A stretch of DNA of 64,000 nt, taken from NCBI GenBank assembly GCA_903893545.1, contig CAITMJ010000021.1:217757-281756 (forward strand). Reading direction: 5' to 3'. The position numbers and the translations under genes were made by a program. The DNA comes from an uncultured Chlamydiae bacterium (lineage in GTDB: Bacteria > Chlamydiota > Chlamydiia > Chlamydiales > SM23-39). This document shows, piece by piece, positions 8,177-15,862 of the stretch (within the stretch, counting starts at the first letter, position 1; each line of letters opens with the position of its first letter). The notes beneath the pieces were generated by a model. That model did no database searches. It saw nothing but the letters and a program-made list of their open reading frames with translations, and was not told the origin of the DNA.

Positions 8177-9151
8177 TCAAGGGAATTCAGCCTTCTGAAA
8201 CACGCATCCGATTTTCCCTTTTTTCTCCCAGGCTTTCAAGAACTGATCGAAGGGATAACTGACAAACGCAAATTTAGGATTTACAAACCCTGGATCGATG
8301 CAGTGGACTTTCTTGCTTTCTGGGTCATACCCGATCACGCAAAGTCCATGTTCGCGGAAAAAAGGGCGAGGGGCGCCGGTAAGAGTTCCTTGCACTCCGA
8401 CGACGACGGGAAAGCCTTGCTTCAAATAGGAATAAAGCTCGGAAAAATCGGCCATGCGCTCGATATGCACTGAAAAATCCCCCCCTAAACGGTGGGAGGC
8501 TTCAACGGCGATGAGCGGCCAGTGTTCATAGCAATCAAAGTCTTGATCGTAAACCGCATTGATAAATTCAAGAGGGTCTGTTCCTTGGACAAGAAAGTTG
8601 ATTGCGCTCAAGGCGGCCACTGCCGGTGAAAATTCGTGGATTGAAGAGAGGCGGAGCTGCATGATGCTGTAGCGAGGAACAGATTCGAACAAGATCTTTT
8701 CTCCATTGATAGGCGAGGAAAGAGATTGGCTATTTTTCTTAGAAAGAGAGGCAAAGAGGGAATGGAGTCCGTGGAGGGTATTTGAAATCGGCGAGAAGGC
8801 TTGAATTCTAAACCCGTCGCAGACTCCCGATTTTGGACGAGCAACCCCCCGAAATGTTTCGGCAAAAGAGTTCTCGGGGCTTTCTTTGCACAGTTGCTGT
8901 CCAAAGCTTCCCCACTCTGCGTAGAAGAGCCATGGAGACCACTGTCCATTTTGTTTAAGGCTCACAAAAAAAGAGTAACTTTCCTTCTCGAGGCGCGTTG
9001 CGTTCCAAGAGAGGATAAGCTCATCAAATGGCTCGGTCTCAGCTACTTCCCAGGTGAGTTCGCAACTCTTGCGATCCGCATCGGTCAGAGTGTAAGTTGA
9101 TGCAAAAATAGGATAGATAAAAAAAAGAATGTAGATACACTGTTGGATCAT
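8177..9151 (-). CDS. Exported C39-like protein with the catalytic cysteine replaced (predicted inactive peptidase)
   Basis: 324 residues from the ATG at 9149-9151, chosen because it starts a signal peptide (MIQQCIYILFFIYPIFA); an upstream in-frame ATG at 9211 would add 20 polar residues. The C-terminal half (about 165-300) fits the bacterial C39-like secreted peptidases: 'FSPAVAALSAINFL' sits where the family has CSPTSTAM-type catalytic Cys, followed by 'HWPLIAVEASHRLGG', 'LKQGFPVVVGV', His268 in 'REHGLCVIGYD' and Asp286 in 'CIDPG'. The Cys position is Phe174, so His and Asp are kept but the nucleophile is lost. The N-terminal half looks like a beta-rich domain. Possibly in one operon with the TpsB gene. 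Family assignment is by eye. Confidence 0.65.
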   Translation of the reverse strand: MIQQCIYILFFIYPIFASTYTLTDADRKSCELTWEVAETEPFDELILSWNATRLEKESYSFFVSLKQNGQWSPWLFYAEWGSFGQQLCKESPENSFAETFRGVARPKSGVCDGFRIQAFSPISNTLHGLHSLFASLSKKNSQSLSSPINGEKILFESVPRYSIMQLRLSSIHEFSPAVAALSAINFLVQGTDPLEFINAVYDQDFDCYEHWPLIAVEASHRLGGDFSVHIERMADFSELYSYLKQGFPVVVGVQGTLTGAPRPFFREHGLCVIGYDPESKKVHCIDPGFVNPKFAFVSYPFDQFLKAWEKKGKIGCVFQKAEFP

Positions 9152-9851
9152 GAAACACCTACTTTTATTTCTTTGCATAAGCGCCAGTGCTTTTGCTCTT
9201 ACGACGAGCATTCTCGTCCCTTGCCATCCCGATCATTTTCCTCTGCTCCATTCGCTCTTTATCTGCTATCGAGAGCAGACCGTCCCTCCCGATGAGATCG
9301 TTGTTTCCCTTTCAGAGGCTCCTAAAGTAGATAGGGAAGCTCTTGCGGCTCTTGAAAAATCCCCATGGCCGTTTGCCGTAAAAATCCTAAAGCACAAAGA
9401 GAAATACACGCCTGGAAGAAATCGGAATGAGGCCTGTCGAGCAAGTACTGGAGACATAGTGATTTGCCAAGATGCCGACGATCTTCCTCATCCCCAGAGG
9501 GTGGAAATCATTCGCTTCCTCTTTGAGAGCAGCAACATAGATCATCTTTTACACCAGTGGATTTCTTCGCAAGAAAAATTCGAATTGTATGATATTCAAA
9601 CGGTAAAGAGCCAAATTACCTCCTTTCGCACCTACGATGTAATTGATATTCCCGGCATTCACAACGGCAATAACGCCTTTCGGCGCTATGTGTTCGATCA
9701 AGTGCATTGGAAGCCGACAACGACGATTCAAGAAGATGTGCTTTTTAATCGCAGCGCATACGTTTTTTTTAGGCACTGTCAGATCTTAAAACTGCCGCTC
9801 CTCATGTACCGGCCTGAGCTCTCCACTTTCGATCTCGATGGGACTAAGTGA
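9150..9851 (+). CDS. Exported glycosyltransferase family 2-like (GT-A fold)
   Basis: 233 residues. A textbook signal peptide (MKHLLLFLCISASAFA, cut at 16) precedes a GT-A domain: 'TTSILVPCH' strand, 'REQTVPPDEIVVSLSE', 'TPGRNRNEACRASTGDIVICQDADD' with the metal-binding DADD at 108-111, and a late 'IQEDVLFN' carrying the acidic catalytic-base position. GT2 enzymes use nucleotide sugars and are cytosolic or face the cytosol, so a Sec signal peptide is unusual. Its ATG shares two bases with the ATG of the divergent C39-like gene (CATG at 9149-9152). Acceptor unknown. Confidence 0.78.
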   Translation: MKHLLLFLCISASAFALTTSILVPCHPDHFPLLHSLFICYREQTVPPDEIVVSLSEAPKVDREALAALEKSPWPFAVKILKHKEKYTPGRNRNEACRASTGDIVICQDADDLPHPQRVEIIRFLFESSNIDHLLHQWISSQEKFELYDIQTVKSQITSFRTYDVIDIPGIHNGNNAFRRYVFDQVHWKPTTTIQEDVLFNRSAYVFFRHCQILKLPLLMYRPELSTFDLDGTK

Positions 9852-10560
9852 GCGTATAGAGCAAAATTGCGCCGGAGGCAGCGACGTTGAGCGATTCGAC
9901 GCCGTTATGCATCGGAATGGAGATTTTCTGCGCCTTTTTTTCAGCCCACTTGCTCGGGCCTCTCCCTTCATTGCTCAAGATCAGGGCAAACGGGGCTTGG
10001 GGCTTTGCTTTGGAAAGAGGGACTCCTTCGAGATCGGCGAGGTAGAGATGATAAGAGCGCAAGAGGGGCTCCGCTTCTTCCGAGGAAAAGGGAAGGAAGA
10101 ATAGAGCGCCTTTCGAGGCGCGGCAAACTTTATCGTTGAAGGGATCAACTGTGCCAGGTGTGAAAAGGACTCCATCCCAGTCGAGTGCGAGAGCTGTACG
10201 CAGCAGCGTGCCGAGATTGCCAGGATCGGAAAGACCATCGAGGACGAGGAGGCGGCGTTTGCCAGCAAGGGACTCTTCTTTTGGCAGAGGCGCTACGGCA
10301 ATGTAGCCGTCGGTAGATGGGAGACCGGTGATTTTTTGCAGGATTTCAGGAGTGACAAGGATCTGTTTCTCTGCTTTTATCTTGTGATCTAATTTGCTTG
10401 TAATGAGCGTTTTGAGATTGACCTTTAAGGAGAGCTCTCGAATCATTTTCTCTCCGATGAGAAGTACGGAATTAGAGGCTATTCGGGCCGATTTCTCCGT
10501 GCGGAGTTCAATGAGTTCTTGAATAAGAGGATGGCGTAAACTAGTAATCTCCGTTAACAT
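9844..10560 (-). CDS. TrmH/SpoU family RNA 2'-O-methyltransferase
   Basis: 238 residues from the ATG at 10558-10560, where the typical N-terminus begins ('LTEITSLRHPLIQELIEL'); a longer in-frame start at 10653 would run into rsbU and is not supported. An RNA-binding L30e-like domain (1-90) is followed by the SPOUT knot: 'LVLDGLSDPGNLGTLLRTA', 'LSNEGRG' and 'MHNGVESLNVAASGAILLY'. Likely methylates a ribose in 23S rRNA (RlmB or TsnR-like); the exact target cannot be told. The 3' end overlaps the glycosyltransferase gene by eight bases on the opposite strand. Only ten bases separate its start from the divergent rsbU start. Confidence 0.9.
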   Translation of the reverse strand: MLTEITSLRHPLIQELIELRTEKSARIASNSVLLIGEKMIRELSLKVNLKTLITSKLDHKIKAEKQILVTPEILQKITGLPSTDGYIAVAPLPKEESLAGKRRLLVLDGLSDPGNLGTLLRTALALDWDGVLFTPGTVDPFNDKVCRASKGALFFLPFSSEEAEPLLRSYHLYLADLEGVPLSKAKPQAPFALILSNEGRGPSKWAEKKAQKISIPMHNGVESLNVAASGAILLYTLT

Positions 10561-10570
10561 AGTTTTAAGT

Positions 10571-12121
10571 ATGCAGAAAATCGAAAAAAAGGTCACCTTT
10601 TCCGGAAGTTTAGCAAGACGAACATTGATTATTTGTCTTCTATTCTTGATCATTCCGCTCTTTGTCCATACGTTTTTCCTCTATCAGCGGGAGGTCGAGG
10701 TGGCAGAGGCGGATGTTCGCGCGAATTTGAAGGCAATCGGCGGGGAAATGGCGAAGAGAATTTCCGATCAGATCCATTTTGATTGGCAGCTTCTGAACGT
10801 AAAATTGTGCAATGTGACGTTAGAAGCGGTGTTTCCGATCAAAAAGATGGCACAAGGCGGCCATTTAAGCGGCCAGTTTGCCATATTGAATGAAAAAAAA
10901 GATGCGCTTCTTGTCGGGCGGGCCATTTCGAATACGGAAGTGAAAGTACTGGTCCATCCGCTATGCGAGCTTCTCTCCATCAAAAACCCTCCTTTTCCGA
11001 TCGATACCGGAATCAATGCGCTAGAATCTTTAGATCGCTGGGTTGAGAAGATCCCTATCCCTCAGACCCAACTGCAATGCGTTTTGGGAACGTCCAATGA
11101 AAGGGTGTATGAGTTGCAGCGGCAGCATCTTTTTTTCCGAATTGGGACTTTTCTCGTATTCGTCGCTCTTTTAGGCGGTGGCTTAGTGACTCTTTTTTAT
11201 CGCAGATTGAGTAAACCTCTAAATGCTCTTTGTCTGACGATGAAGCGCGTTGCAGAAGGGGCGGTCCATAGCCGCTATGTTCGCCAATGGTTGGGGTTTG
11301 AGATCAACTCGATCGGGCTTACATTCAATGCCATGATGGACGACCTTCTCCTCTCTACCCAAGAAGCAGAAGTTGAGAGAACAAAACGGGAAAAATTAGC
11401 TCAGGAATTAAAATTAGGCCACGACGTTCAGGAAAATCTTTTGCCAAAGCATTTTCCAACGATTTTGGATTTTGAGGTGAGCGGGGTCTCTCTACCCGCC
11501 TATGAAGTCGGCGGCGATTTTTACGATGTTTTGCCACTCGATTCTGAAAAGACATTGATCGTGGTTGCCGATTTGGCGGGCAAAGGTATTTCCTCATGTC
11601 TGTTTGCACTCGGTCTTCGAAGCTCGCTGCGCGCTTTAGCGGCGAATTTGGGAAGCGATTTAAAGCAAATCGTCAAACAAGCCAATGAACTTTTCCTCAT
11701 CGATGCAGAAGAGACGGGGCAATTTGCAACTCTTTGGATAGCTATTTTAGAGAAGAGGTCTCTTCACTTTGTCAGCCTTGGCCACCCTCCTGCCCTTTTA
11801 AAAAGAGAAGGGGCATTGATCGAACTCTCTACGGAAGGCCCTGCGTTAGGGCTAGCTCCTTACAAATCGATTGAGGTCGGTGTGATGCAGTTCAAAGAGG
11901 GAGACGAGCTCCTCATTTTTTCCGATGGGGCGACGGAAGCGGTCGATGAGGAAGGGAAATTCTATGGAGTAGAGCGCCTCAAAAAAGCCTTTCTTTCCAG
12001 TAAGTCAACAGATAGCGCAGATGCGATCGCGCAAGAGATTCAGCGATTTAGCCAAGGCGCTGTTCAACACGATGACATCACGTTTTTAAAAATCTTTCTT
12101 TGCGAAAAACGCAATGTTTGA
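10571..12121 (+). CDS. rsbU: RsbU-type membrane sensor with PP2C (SpoIIE) phosphatase domain
   Basis: 516 residues. TM1 at about 18-38, a short periplasmic sensor (about 40-185), TM2 at about 190-212, HAMP (about 213-265) and a C-terminal PP2C/SpoIIE domain with 'EVGGDFYDV', 'VVADLAGKGISS' and 'LIFSDGATEA', which holds the metal-binding aspartates. In Chlamydia RsbU is the top of a partner-switching pathway (RsbV, RsbW) that controls sigma factor availability and responds to a TCA intermediate. No RsbV or RsbW gene is in this window. No Shine-Dalgarno is visible before the ATG at 10571, and the gap to the divergent gene is only ten bases, so start or promoter must lie inside that gene. Confidence 0.92.
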   Translation: MQKIEKKVTFSGSLARRTLIICLLFLIIPLFVHTFFLYQREVEVAEADVRANLKAIGGEMAKRISDQIHFDWQLLNVKLCNVTLEAVFPIKKMAQGGHLSGQFAILNEKKDALLVGRAISNTEVKVLVHPLCELLSIKNPPFPIDTGINALESLDRWVEKIPIPQTQLQCVLGTSNERVYELQRQHLFFRIGTFLVFVALLGGGLVTLFYRRLSKPLNALCLTMKRVAEGAVHSRYVRQWLGFEINSIGLTFNAMMDDLLLSTQEAEVERTKREKLAQELKLGHDVQENLLPKHFPTILDFEVSGVSLPAYEVGGDFYDVLPLDSEKTLIVVADLAGKGISSCLFALGLRSSLRALAANLGSDLKQIVKQANELFLIDAEETGQFATLWIAILEKRSLHFVSLGHPPALLKREGALIELSTEGPALGLAPYKSIEVGVMQFKEGDELLIFSDGATEAVDEEGKFYGVERLKKAFLSSKSTDSADAIAQEIQRFSQGAVQHDDITFLKIFLCEKRNV

Positions 12122-12164
12122 GTAGACTACACGGCACTGCGTATCTATTAAAAACGGATTTTCT

Positions 12165-13058
12165 GTGACTTGGGTTAGCTATTTGATTGGCATATGCTTA
12201 GCTTTTTCTTTGCAAACAGAAGAACTCCCTCTTTTTTATTGGCAGACGCCAAAGTTTGTCAATTTTGGCGACTATCTCTCACTAGAACTCGTAGAGCGCA
12301 TCGTCAATGAACCTTTACGCGTGATTAAAACAGTTAAGCCGAATACACCGAGAAAATTACTCGCCGTCGGCTCCATTCTTCGATTCGCTCGAGATGGCGA
12401 TGTCATATGGGGCTCCGGCGTGAGTGGAAAATCTCTTTACTTAGATGTATTTCCTTTTTCAGATCTCGAAGTAAAAGCCGTGAGAGGGCCTCTTACGCGG
12501 GAATTTCTAAAACAGCAAAAGGGAATTGACTGCCCTGAGGTGTATGGAGATCCTGTATTACTATTTCCTTATTTTTTTCCAGAATTTGAAAAGCAAGAAA
12601 ATCCTCAGTATGAATATCTCGTGATTCCTCACTATTCAGAAGTTCATCTTTTCCCTAAAACAGAAAACGTCATCTATCCCACCGATCCTTGGGATGAGAT
12701 CGTGCAAAAGATCTTAAATGCGCGGTTTGTGATTTCTTCTTCATTGCATGGAATTGTTTTAGCGGAAGCGTACGGAATTCCTGCGAGATTGCTCAGAGTG
12801 ACCGAGCATGAGCCTCTCTTTAAATATCAGGATTATTATCTCGGCTCTGGGCGATCCCAGTTCCAATATGCCTCTTCTGTTGAAGAGGCTCTACAAATGG
12901 GAGGAGAACCTCCTTTCATTTGCAATCTTAGAAAGCTTTATGAATCCTTTCCTTTTGAATACTGGGGAATACAATATGCTGCGATCTCTCCTATTGACCG
13001 TTTTCTTGATTACCGCGAATATTTTGAGGGCCGACTTCTGCGACTTCACAGAAGATGA
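12165..13058 (+). CDS. Polysaccharide pyruvyl transferase-like protein with N-terminal hydrophobic leader
   Basis: 297 residues starting at GTG (12165). Matches the polysaccharide pyruvyl transferase family (PF04230-like): 'NFGDYLSLELVERIV' near 32, 'AVGSILRFARDGDVIWGSG', 'AVRGPLTREFLKQ', 'YGDPVLLFP' and the conserved 'ISSSLHGIVLAEAYGIPAR' near 190. The family adds ketal pyruvate, or acts as a related sugar transferase, on surface glycans. The first 16 residues (VSYLIGICLAFSLQ) form a short hydrophobic leader that may be a signal peptide, though it lacks basic residues and I am less sure of export than for the neighbours. The 3' end overlaps the next gene by 83 bases. Confidence 0.75.
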   Translation: MTWVSYLIGICLAFSLQTEELPLFYWQTPKFVNFGDYLSLELVERIVNEPLRVIKTVKPNTPRKLLAVGSILRFARDGDVIWGSGVSGKSLYLDVFPFSDLEVKAVRGPLTREFLKQQKGIDCPEVYGDPVLLFPYFFPEFEKQENPQYEYLVIPHYSEVHLFPKTENVIYPTDPWDEIVQKILNARFVISSSLHGIVLAEAYGIPARLLRVTEHEPLFKYQDYYLGSGRSQFQYASSVEEALQMGGEPPFICNLRKLYESFPFEYWGIQYAAISPIDRFLDYREYFEGRLLRLHRR

Positions 13059-14037
13059 AGATGGGCTCATTCAAGCAGATGGAATTTATGATTTAGAAAG
13101 AGTTTACTCTCCCTTTATTCTTGAGACAAAGAGGATCGATCTTCCGGAGTATCCCGGAGCTTTTAATCCATCCATTGTTCGTTGGCAGGGAAAACTTTTA
13201 ATGAGTTTTCGCATTCGCAATCAGGACTTGGTTCACGAAGTGGGGATGGTATGGGTCGATGAAGAGATGAATCCAATTTCTTCTCCCGCTCGCCTTCAGA
13301 TGGAAGCTTCTTCAGAATTCTCTAAATTACAAGATCCACGGCTCATCGCTATCAAGGATCGACTGCATGTTGTCTATAGCGATCGAATCCCTTTGGACAA
13401 TGGCAAAGAAAAACGAAGGGTCTTTATTGGGGATATAGAGTTTGAAGGGAATCAGTTTACTTTAAAAAACGCGCGCCCTTTTAACTCCTTTGAAGGAGAA
13501 GATGAAAAGCGGATAGAAAAAAATTGGACCCCTTTTGCATTTGAAGATGAGCTATTGCTCTCTTATATTCCCTCTCCTCATCGAATTTTGCGCCCCTATC
13601 CAGAAGAAGGGCGCTGCGAAACGGTCTGCCAGACCAATCGAGAGTTTGCATGGAATCTTGGGGAACTCAGGGGAGGAACTCCCTCGATTTGGCTGGAAAA
13701 AGAGGGGTGCTATTTATCCTTTTTTCATTCCAGTAAAAAGGTCGCCTCCATTCAGTCGGATAAAAAAGTGTTAACTCATTATTTTATGGGAGCTTATACA
13801 TTTGAAGACCATCCCCCTTTTGCGATTAAAGCGATTAGTGAAAGTCCTATATTCGGGGAAAATTTTTATACAAAGACAGCGTTTAAAACATGGAAGTTTT
13901 TAAAAGTAGTCTTCCCCTGCGGCCTCATCGAGAGCGCCGACCATCTATGGGTTCTCTATGGTAAGCAGGACTCAGAGCTGTGGGCGGCCAAAATCGTCAC
14001 CCAAGGACTTTTGGACAGCCTGGGCCCTGTTGACTGA
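12976..14037 (+). CDS. Exported GH130-like five-bladed propeller glycosidase/phosphorylase
   Basis: 353 residues. The ATG at 12976 is preferred over upstream ATGs inside the preceding gene: GGGGA lies just before it and it starts a signal peptide (MLRSLLLTVFLITANILRA). The body has the repeated GH130/GH43-like blade motifs: 'AFNPSIVRWQGKLLMSFRIR', 'LQDPRLIAIKDRLHVVYSD', 'EKNWTPFAFEDELLLSY', 'RGGTPSIW', 'HYFMGAYTFED' and 'VVFPCGLI'. GH130 enzymes phosphorolyse or hydrolyse beta-mannosides. A clear paralogue with a membrane anchor is at 33874-35115. Overlaps the pyruvyl-transferase-like gene by 83 bases, suggesting coupled expression. Substrate unknown. Confidence 0.72.
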   Translation: MLRSLLLTVFLITANILRADFCDFTEDEDGLIQADGIYDLERVYSPFILETKRIDLPEYPGAFNPSIVRWQGKLLMSFRIRNQDLVHEVGMVWVDEEMNPISSPARLQMEASSEFSKLQDPRLIAIKDRLHVVYSDRIPLDNGKEKRRVFIGDIEFEGNQFTLKNARPFNSFEGEDEKRIEKNWTPFAFEDELLLSYIPSPHRILRPYPEEGRCETVCQTNREFAWNLGELRGGTPSIWLEKEGCYLSFFHSSKKVASIQSDKKVLTHYFMGAYTFEDHPPFAIKAISESPIFGENFYTKTAFKTWKFLKVVFPCGLIESADHLWVLYGKQDSELWAAKIVTQGLLDSLGPVD

Positions 14038-14046
14038 TAAATTTTT

Positions 14047-14127
14047 TTAACCACAGAGAGCACAGAGTTCGTTTTAGGGGGTGAGGGGCTTCCCCGCCTC
14101 AGTGACCTCTGTGTTCTCTGTGGTTAA
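14047..14127. repeat. Palindromic element with arms made of tandem 9-bp units (CACAGAG type)
   Basis: Arms 14047-14067 and 14107-14127 are inverted 21-mers differing at one position (TTAACCACAGAGAGCACAGAG and its complement). Each arm holds two CACAGAG units at a nine-base period. The 39-base centre has a small inner stem (GAGGGG ... CCCC/CTC). It sits between converging-free genes (GH130-like gene and gltX, same direction), so it could fold in the transcript. Related in design to elements at 32478-32555 and 39380-39478. Confidence 0.85.
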
Positions 14128-14175
14128 TTTATTCTCTCTCCTTTATCCTTAGATTCCTGAAAAAAGAGGATTGTT

Positions 14176-15693
14176 ATGACTGTTCGAGTTCGGATCGCGC
14201 CATCCCCCACCGGGGACCCACATGTGGGAACCGCTTATATCGCCCTCTTTAACTTGATTTTTGCCCGCCATTTCAAGGGGCAGTTTATCCTCCGCATTGA
14301 AGACACCGACCAGAGCAGAAGCCGTCCTGAATATGAAAAAAGCATCTTCGAGGCTCTCAATTGGTGTGGCATCTATTGGAATGAGGGACCCGATGTCGGG
14401 GGGCCTTATGGACCCTATCGGCAATCGGAGCGGACCGAAATTTATCGCGAGCATGCCTATCAATTGTTGGCCAATGGGAAGGCCTATAAGTGCTTTGCCA
14501 CGGCCGAAGAACTTGCGGAAATGAGAGAAGTGGCTGCTGCGCAAGGGAAACGGGCTGGCTATGATCGCCGTTATCGCAATTTGACCCTCGATGAAGTGCG
14601 GAAAAGAGAAGATGAGGGCCAGGCGTTTGTGATCCGGCTGAAAGTGCCTCTAAGCGGTGAATGTGTCTATGAAGATGCGATCAAAGGCCGCATTACGGCG
14701 CCTTGGGCTGATATCGATGACCAAGTGCTTTTAAAATCGGATGGCTTCCCCACCTATCACTTGGCCAATGTGGTCGATGACCATCTTATGAAAATTACCC
14801 ATGTCATTCGCGGCGATGAATGGATGAGTTCGACCCCAAAGCATATCCTCCTCTACGAATCATTCGGCTGGACTCCTCCTACTTTTATGCACATGCCTTT
14901 GCTTCTTGGCAAAGATGGAAAGAAACTCTCTAAACGGAAAAATCCTACCTCGATTTTTTACTTTAGAGACAGCGGCTATCTGCCAGAGGCGTTAATGAAC
15001 TTTTTAACGCTGATGGGCTACAGCATGCCCAATGAAAAAGAGATCTACACGCTCGATGAGATCATCGAGGCCTTCGACCCAAAACGGATCGGCATTTCCG
15101 GAGCTTTTTTTGATCTCCAGAAGCTGGGTTGGGTCAATCAGAAGAAATTGATCGAGTCGATCCCTGAAGAAAATCTTTGGGAGCGCATTGTCGATTGGCA
15201 ATTCAATGAAGCATTTATGCGGAAGTTGATGCCTTTAGTTCATACTCGCATCCGCACATTTGGCGATTTTATGCAGCTAGCCGACTTTTTCTTTATCAAT
15301 GACTTAAAAATCACTCCAGAACTCCTAGTCCCGAAAGGCATCTTGCCGGAACTGATCTCCTCTCTATTGCAGGCGATGATTTGGAGCATGGACGCGCAAG
15401 AGGATTGGAGCGGAAAAGGATTGGAAAAAGCCTCGCATGAGGCTGCTGAAGTGTTTGGCGTACACCACAAAAAAGTCCTCATGCCCCCTCTTTTTGGCGC
15501 GATCATGGGAAAACACCAGGGACCGCCCCTCTTTGACTCAGTAACTCTTCTCGGTAAAGACAGAACTCGAGTTCGACTTATGCATGCGATCGAAGCGCTC
15601 GGCGGCCTTTCGAATAAGAAGATGGACCAGTTAAAGAAATGTTGGGACAAGAAAAATTGCAAGGAGCTGGCTAGTTCTGCGGCGCCTGTATAG
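14176..15693 (+). CDS. gltX: Glutamyl-tRNA synthetase
   Basis: 505 residues. Class I aminoacyl-tRNA synthetase with the HIGH-type motif in '[14 protein letters not shown]' (about 8-21), '[15 protein letters not shown]' and the KMSKS-type motif 'KKLSKRKNP' near 255. It charges tRNA-Glu, whose gene is also in the window at 46836, and in chlamydiae probably also mischarges tRNA-Gln for GatCAB. The start codon ATG at 14176 follows an AGAGGA-type site. Its last 23 bases are overlapped by a small lipoprotein gene on the other strand. Confidence 0.98.
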   Translation: MTVRVRIAPSPTGDPHVGTAYIALFNLIFARHFKGQFILRIEDTDQSRSRPEYEKSIFEALNWCGIYWNEGPDVGGPYGPYRQSERTEIYREHAYQLLANGKAYKCFATAEELAEMREVAAAQGKRAGYDRRYRNLTLDEVRKREDEGQAFVIRLKVPLSGECVYEDAIKGRITAPWADIDDQVLLKSDGFPTYHLANVVDDHLMKITHVIRGDEWMSSTPKHILLYESFGWTPPTFMHMPLLLGKDGKKLSKRKNPTSIFYFRDSGYLPEALMNFLTLMGYSMPNEKEIYTLDEIIEAFDPKRIGISGAFFDLQKLGWVNQKKLIESIPEENLWERIVDWQFNEAFMRKLMPLVHTRIRTFGDFMQLADFFFINDLKITPELLVPKGILPELISSLLQAMIWSMDAQEDWSGKGLEKASHEAAEVFGVHHKKVLMPPLFGAIMGKHQGPPLFDSVTLLGKDRTRVRLMHAIEALGGLSNKKMDQLKKCWDKKNCKELASSAAPV

Positions 15694-15817
15694 GAGCTTC
15701 TGAATCCATTTCCTCAAACTGGGATTGAGTGATTACATAGGCTCGGTCGTTGACTCTTCCGTCGCCGGTGCAACCGTTTAAAAGACCGCATACTATCCCA
15801 AATACAAGCCATCTCAT
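15671..15817 (-). CDS. Small predicted lipoprotein (48 residues)
   Basis: Minus-strand reading from ATG at 15815-15817 to TAG at 15671-15673 gives a 48-residue protein: n-region MRW, hydrophobic [10 protein letters not shown], then 'LLNGC', an acceptable lipobox with lipidated Cys16, then a short acidic tail. In Chlamydia the small cysteine-rich lipoprotein OmcA is encoded immediately next to gltX, so position fits a lipoprotein, but this protein has almost no further cysteines and I do not claim orthology. It overlaps the 3' end of gltX antisense by 23 bases. A weak GGGG lies upstream. Only signal-peptide and lipobox support it. Confidence 0.45.
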   Translation of the reverse strand: MRWLVFGIVCGLLNGCTGDGRVNDRAYVITQSQFEEMDSEAPIQAPQN

Positions 15818-15862
15818 GGAAACTAACCCCTTTATTTGCATCTTAAGAAGGAATCCCTAGCT

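Noticed and set aside
10561..10653. Upstream start for the TrmH-family methyltransferase
   Set aside because: It would overlap the start of divergent rsbU; the family's conserved N-terminus begins at the ATG at 10560.
12808..12975. Upstream start for the GH130-like gene
   Set aside because: It lies inside the pyruvyl-transferase-like gene, lacks a ribosome site, and would bury a clear signal peptide at 12976.
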